A stretch of DNA of 57,018 nt from Nitrococcus mobilis. GTDB lineage: Bacteria > Pseudomonadota > Gammaproteobacteria > Nitrococcales > Nitrococcaceae. Positions 54,865 to 57,018 of this stretch are shown in pieces. The DNA is taken from NCBI GenBank assembly GCA_024102725.1, contig JAGFJL010000041.1, positions 1 through 57,018 on the forward strand. Reading direction: 5' to 3'. A model generated the notes under the pieces. The model had not been told where the DNA came from, did not search any database, and worked only from the letters and a program-made list of their open reading frames with translations. Within the stretch, counting starts at the first letter, position 1; each line of letters begins with the position of its first letter. The position numbers and the translations under genes were made by a program.

Positions 54865-54877
54865 GTTGCTGTGCAAC
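54865..54877. promoter_or_regulatory. TTGC-N3-GCAA palindrome over the RNA start, PhaR-like box 2
   Basis: GTTGC-TGT-GCAAC lies immediately after the leftward -10 element and covers the predicted transcription start, the normal place for a repressor. Its form and position recall the operators that PhaR-type repressors occupy at phasin promoters, but no phasin gene follows here. Confidence 0.45.
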
Positions 54878-54907
54878 ATAATAAATCGCTCCCCCAGAAA
54901 ATGTCAA
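54878..54907 (-). promoter_or_regulatory. Sigma-70 promoter, leftward
   Basis: TTGACA (54907-54902) is a perfect -35 hexamer; TATTAT (54883-54878) is a five-of-six -10 hexamer after an 18-bp spacer, or TTATTA after 17 bp. The flanks are AT-rich. It points away from the BON gene and towards the leftward terminator at 54655. Confidence 0.6.
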
Positions 54908-55175
54908 CCTATATGTTTCAATAAGTTATGGCTCAACGTTCTAGCTACCACCAAGCCCGCACCCTCGGCCTCTGGCTTCCTAAAACACCGCGCCCCAGAC
55001 CGATCAGCTAAGTTAGGCAAGCGCATGTTCCGTTAGTTCCAGAGCAGATGGCGAATAGCTGCGTTTTCCATGCTGCTCCTCACATTCCTCCGAGCATCCC
55101 AGCAATCGATCCTGCGCCACCATCGTCTACCGACTCGCGATACCCCGCTCGCTATACTCATCATATCAGGCATGC

Positions 55176-55204
55176 TTGACGGACCGAGGACAAGGCTCAA
55201 TGAT
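55176..55204 (+). promoter_or_regulatory. Possible promoter of the BON-domain gene
   Basis: TTGACG (55176-55181) and AATGAT (55199-55204) are separated by 17 bp, 43 bp before the BON gene start. The -35 is good and the -10 is mediocre (four of six). Confidence 0.3.
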
Positions 55205-55247
55205 CATTATTATTTAGGCGATGTGGCTACTAGGCTGGGGAGGTCAA

Positions 55248-55946
55248 ATGAGCGGGGATTCCATCGAGAGCCAGATCCGGGCCGCCCTGGAGTATGACCC
55301 GGCCATCGATGTGCAACGTTACCCTATCCACGTGCACCAAAACGATGCTGTGCGGCTGGAAGGCACGGTAGCAGACATCGAAGCCAAACGCCGCGCCATC
55401 CAGATTGCCCACCGGATAGCGGGCAACGCGGGCATCGACGATCGACTCCGGCTCGAGGTTGCACGCCCTCGACCGGATGACGAGCTACACCAAGCCGTGG
55501 CGCACGCTCTGATGCAAGAACCGGGGTTCATCGAGTTGCAAGTGCTAGACGCGCACGCCCAACCACCTGCGAATCAGGATTGGATCCGCGTCAGTGCTCA
55601 CGAAGGCGTGGTCATGCTCGAAGGCGTTATCGGCAGCTTGTCCCACCGGCGTTTGGCCGAAGTCTTGAGTTGGTGGACACCGGGAACGGCCGACGTGGAT
55701 AACCGTCTCCACGTCCAGCCACCGGAACGGGACAGCGACGAGGAGATCGCCGACACCATCCGAATGGTGTTGGAAAAGGAACCCGCGATCGATAGCGCCC
55801 AAATACAAGTCGCCGTAGACGATCGCGTGGTATCCCTGCGCGGCTTGGTCCACAGTATAGAGAATCGGCGCATCGCGGGCTGGGACTGTTGGTACATTCC
55901 GGGAGTCCACGATGTCCAGAATCGACTCGAGGTGGCCGACAAGTAG
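55248..55946 (+). CDS. Triple BON-domain protein
   Basis: The 232-residue protein consists of three BON modules (about 1-66, 73-158 and 162-230). The pattern of DDAVRLEGTVADIEAKRRA, HEGVVMLEGVIGSLSHRR and DDRVVSLRGLVHSIENRR repeats, each followed by a V-x-N/D-R-L turn. BON domains bind phospholipid or other ligands and occur in OsmY and Kbp. Unlike OsmY, no signal peptide is present, so a cytoplasmic location is predicted. ATG 55248 has an ideal GGGGAGG 5 nt upstream; ATG 55221 would add nine residues. The function is unknown; an osmotic or envelope stress role is suggested by family only. Confidence 0.85.
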   Translation: MSGDSIESQIRAALEYDPAIDVQRYPIHVHQNDAVRLEGTVADIEAKRRAIQIAHRIAGNAGIDDRLRLEVARPRPDDELHQAVAHALMQEPGFIELQVLDAHAQPPANQDWIRVSAHEGVVMLEGVIGSLSHRRLAEVLSWWTPGTADVDNRLHVQPPERDSDEEIADTIRMVLEKEPAIDSAQIQVAVDDRVVSLRGLVHSIENRRIAGWDCWYIPGVHDVQNRLEVADK

Positions 55947-56026
55947 AACTCTCACACCCGCCTTTCGACGCACGAGTAGCCCTGCCGAGCCGTTTGGATG
56001 GGGGCGGGCGCAACGAAACCAAGGGA

Positions 56027-56251
56027 TCAGCGAGTGCGCAGCGGTCTTCGCTCGCCTCGACCCCAATCGCGGATCAGGCCGAACACGCCCGCTGCGGCCA
56101 CCAAGAGAGCCAACAAGAGCATCATGACCGAGTGCAAGGACGGAAAGCTGGTTGCCCAGGAGAGCAGTGCAATCAGCAAGGGGATAAGAAAGACGACAAA
56201 AAGAGCCAATGCCACGTGTTGTACTTGCCATCGACTTCGTTTGCGCCGCAC
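56027..56251 (-). CDS. Small two-helix membrane protein
   Basis: A 74-residue protein with a basic N-terminus (VRRKRSRWQVQH), two hydrophobic helices (about 13-33 and 39-60) and a basic tail (RDWGRGERRPLRTR). The topology suggests both ends in the cytoplasm. GTG 56251 is chosen because a perfect AGGAGG lies 6 nt before it; the frame is open 42 codons further, but that part is arginine-rich without pattern. It is convergent with the BON gene, 80 bp away. I do not recognise the family, and no function is proposed. Confidence 0.6.
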   Translation of the reverse strand: MRRKRSRWQVQHVALALFVVFLIPLLIALLSWATSFPSLHSVMMLLLALLVAAAGVFGLIRDWGRGERRPLRTR

Positions 56252-56484
56252 CGCGAGCCTCCTGAGCGTTTCTCTTTGTAAGAGTAATTTTAGGCAGGAC
56301 AGGCGGGGCGGGAAAGTCCTGCGCCGCTGTCGATCGCGGCCGGCACCACCCAAAGCACCATCGTGTATCCCGACCACGACCTATGCTCGCCCGAGGAACC
56401 GGGAGCGGGCCGAGGTAGCGAGCGGCGGCAGCCCGACCCGGATTGCGGCGGGCTTATTACTACAGTTGTAAATAAATACGCTAT

Positions 56485-56512
56485 ACTTCGTTATCGGGTA
56501 GGTGAACGAAGT
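56485..56512. repeat. Hairpin at the transposase start
   Basis: ACTTCGTT (56485-56492) pairs with AACGAAGT (56505-56512) across 12 nt that include the GGTAGG-like ribosome site and most of the GTG start codon (56502-56504). In the mRNA this stem could mask initiation from outside transcription, as seen in several insertion sequences. Confidence 0.5.
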
Positions 56513-57018
56513 GGCGGCGGTGATGAACCATTCTCTGACGCTTGAGGGTTCGCGTGAGCAGGCGGGTGCCTGGGAAGCGGAGCTGGCCGACTGGGTAAGG
56601 CAACTGGGTGGCTATGTCAAGCGTGCCGAGGCCCGTGAGCGGGTGGGGGCTTACCTGCGGGGGCTGCTGGGCGAGGTTGAGCGGCGTAATAGCTGGCAGT
56701 TATCCGAATACCAGGGTGAAGCCCATCCGTATGGATTTCAGCACTTGCTCAACCGTGCTCGCTGGGACGAGCAAGGTATGCGCGATGCCGTGCGGCAGCG
56801 CGTCTACGAGGCCCTGAGGGATGCCGACGGGGTGCTGGTGGTGGATGAGACGGGGTTTGTGAAAAGGGCATGCACTCGGCGGGAGTGAAACGCCAGTACA
56901 GCGGTACGGCGGGGCGGATCGAGAACGCTCAGATCGGCGTATTTCTCGGTTATGCCAGTTGTTGGGGCCAGGGGCTGCTGGATCGTGCTCTGTTTGTGCC
57001 GCGGGAGTGGTCGGAGGA
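56502..57018 (+). pseudogene. IS701-type transposase, frame-disrupted and cut by the window end
   Basis: The N-terminal part (56502-56888) has the IS701-family DDE transposase features WEAELADWVRQLGGYVKRAEARERV, RNSWQLSEYQGEAHPYGFQHLLNRARWD and the first catalytic aspartate in [10 protein letters not shown]. Right after this motif the frame changes: the 0 frame ends at TGA 56886, while the -1 frame from 56864 continues as the expected [32 protein letters not shown] to the window edge. One A is missing from an A-run (GTGAAAAGGG). The cause may be a mutation, a sequencing error or a programmed -1 shift at the short A-run. GTG 56502 or ATG 56523 may start it. Confidence 0.8.

Larger units (their letters stand above)
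54655..54871 (-). ncRNA. Putative small regulatory RNA downstream of phaC
   Basis: A near-consensus leftward promoter (54907-54878) and the leftward terminator at 54681-54655 frame a transcript of about 217 nt. Its parts, 5' to 3', are a hairpin GGGAGGC/GCCTCCC (54845-54824), an AU-rich middle, two mutually exclusive hairpins (CCACTC/GAGTGG and GCCAC/GTGGC, about 54735-54702), a CCTCCTCCTC tract (54696-54687) complementary to Shine-Dalgarno sequences, and the terminator hairpin with seven U residues. That is the build of a trans-acting, possibly Hfq-dependent RNA. The only small frame is 26 codons from a GTG pair without a ribosome site. It is antisense to the phaC 3' untranslated region. I do not recognise a known RNA family. 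Confidence 0.5.
54534..55247. other. 714-bp region after phaC with regulatory and RNA signals
   Basis: No protein gene is convincing here; a rightward frame at 54716-55036 has no family resemblance and runs antisense to the stronger RNA signals. The region contains two TTGC-N3-GCAA palindromes, a leftward promoter, two hairpins with T-runs facing in opposite directions, and an AT-rich stretch (about 54770-54930). It is best read as the phaC 3' end plus a leftward small RNA gene. The part from about 54930 to 55170 shows nothing recognisable. Confidence 0.6.
56461..57018 (+). mobile_element. Left part of an IS701-family insertion sequence
   Basis: The transposase reading frame, a drop in G+C at about 56455-56495 and a TATACT -10-like element (56482-56487) mark the beginning of an insertion sequence. 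The terminal inverted repeat cannot be fixed because the right end lies beyond the window, so the left boundary is approximate. Confidence 0.55.

Noticed and set aside
54716..55036. 106-codon rightward frame after phaC
   Set aside because: No ribosome site at suitable distance, no recognisable motif, and it crosses the rightward terminator and the leftward promoter.

Overview
The window is a high-G+C chromosomal segment of a Gammaproteobacterium. The evidence is the syntenic block bamC-dapA-gcvR-bcp with perM/bepA, arranged much as in Escherichia coli, together with a monomeric-type PurL and gltBD beside hemE. The class III PHA synthase (PhaE+PhaC) and the magnesium-type HemB motif would suit a purple-sulfur or halophilic Chromatiales/Ectothiorhodospiraceae-like lineage; that placement is inference, since no rRNA is present.

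Region 1 (1-16.0 kb, + strand) is the right part of a type VI secretion (T6SS) locus: tssG (5' end outside the window), tssH/clpV, an unrecognised 103-aa protein, an FHA protein (tagH), tssJ, tssK, tssL with an OmpA domain, tssM, a tagF-pppA fusion and a membrane-anchored Ser/Thr kinase. Kinase, phosphatase/TagF and FHA together form a threonine-phosphorylation switch. tssA/B/C/E/F, hcp and vgrG are not here. Two lipoprotein genes abut the locus: an alpha/beta hydrolase (opposite strand, tail-to-tail overlap with the kinase) and a Sel1-coiled coil-caspase protein.

Region 2 (18.7-30.2 kb) holds an MFS transporter and a VanZ-like protein (+), then on the - strand a fused 5-oxoprolinase, an RND efflux pump with its membrane fusion protein, and an HtrA-type protease.

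Region 3 (30.3-47.0 kb, - strand) is mostly housekeeping: aroE, hemB, a Nudix hydrolase overlapping hemE, gltD-gltB, a decayed moxR-type ATPase, purL, bamC and dapA.

Region 4 (47.2-57.0 kb) has gcvR, bcp and a PIN-PhoH gene (+), perM (-) divergent from bepA (+), then phaE-phaC. A 714-bp gap after phaC contains what looks like an undescribed leftward small RNA: a near-consensus promoter, a TTGC-N3-GCAA palindrome over the predicted start site, internal hairpins, a CCTCCTCCTC stretch and a strong intrinsic terminator. A triple-BON protein, a small two-helix membrane protein and the 5' end of a frame-disrupted IS701-type transposase close the window.

The points most worth following are the caspase and hydrolase lipoproteins at the T6SS border and the putative PHA-linked small RNA.
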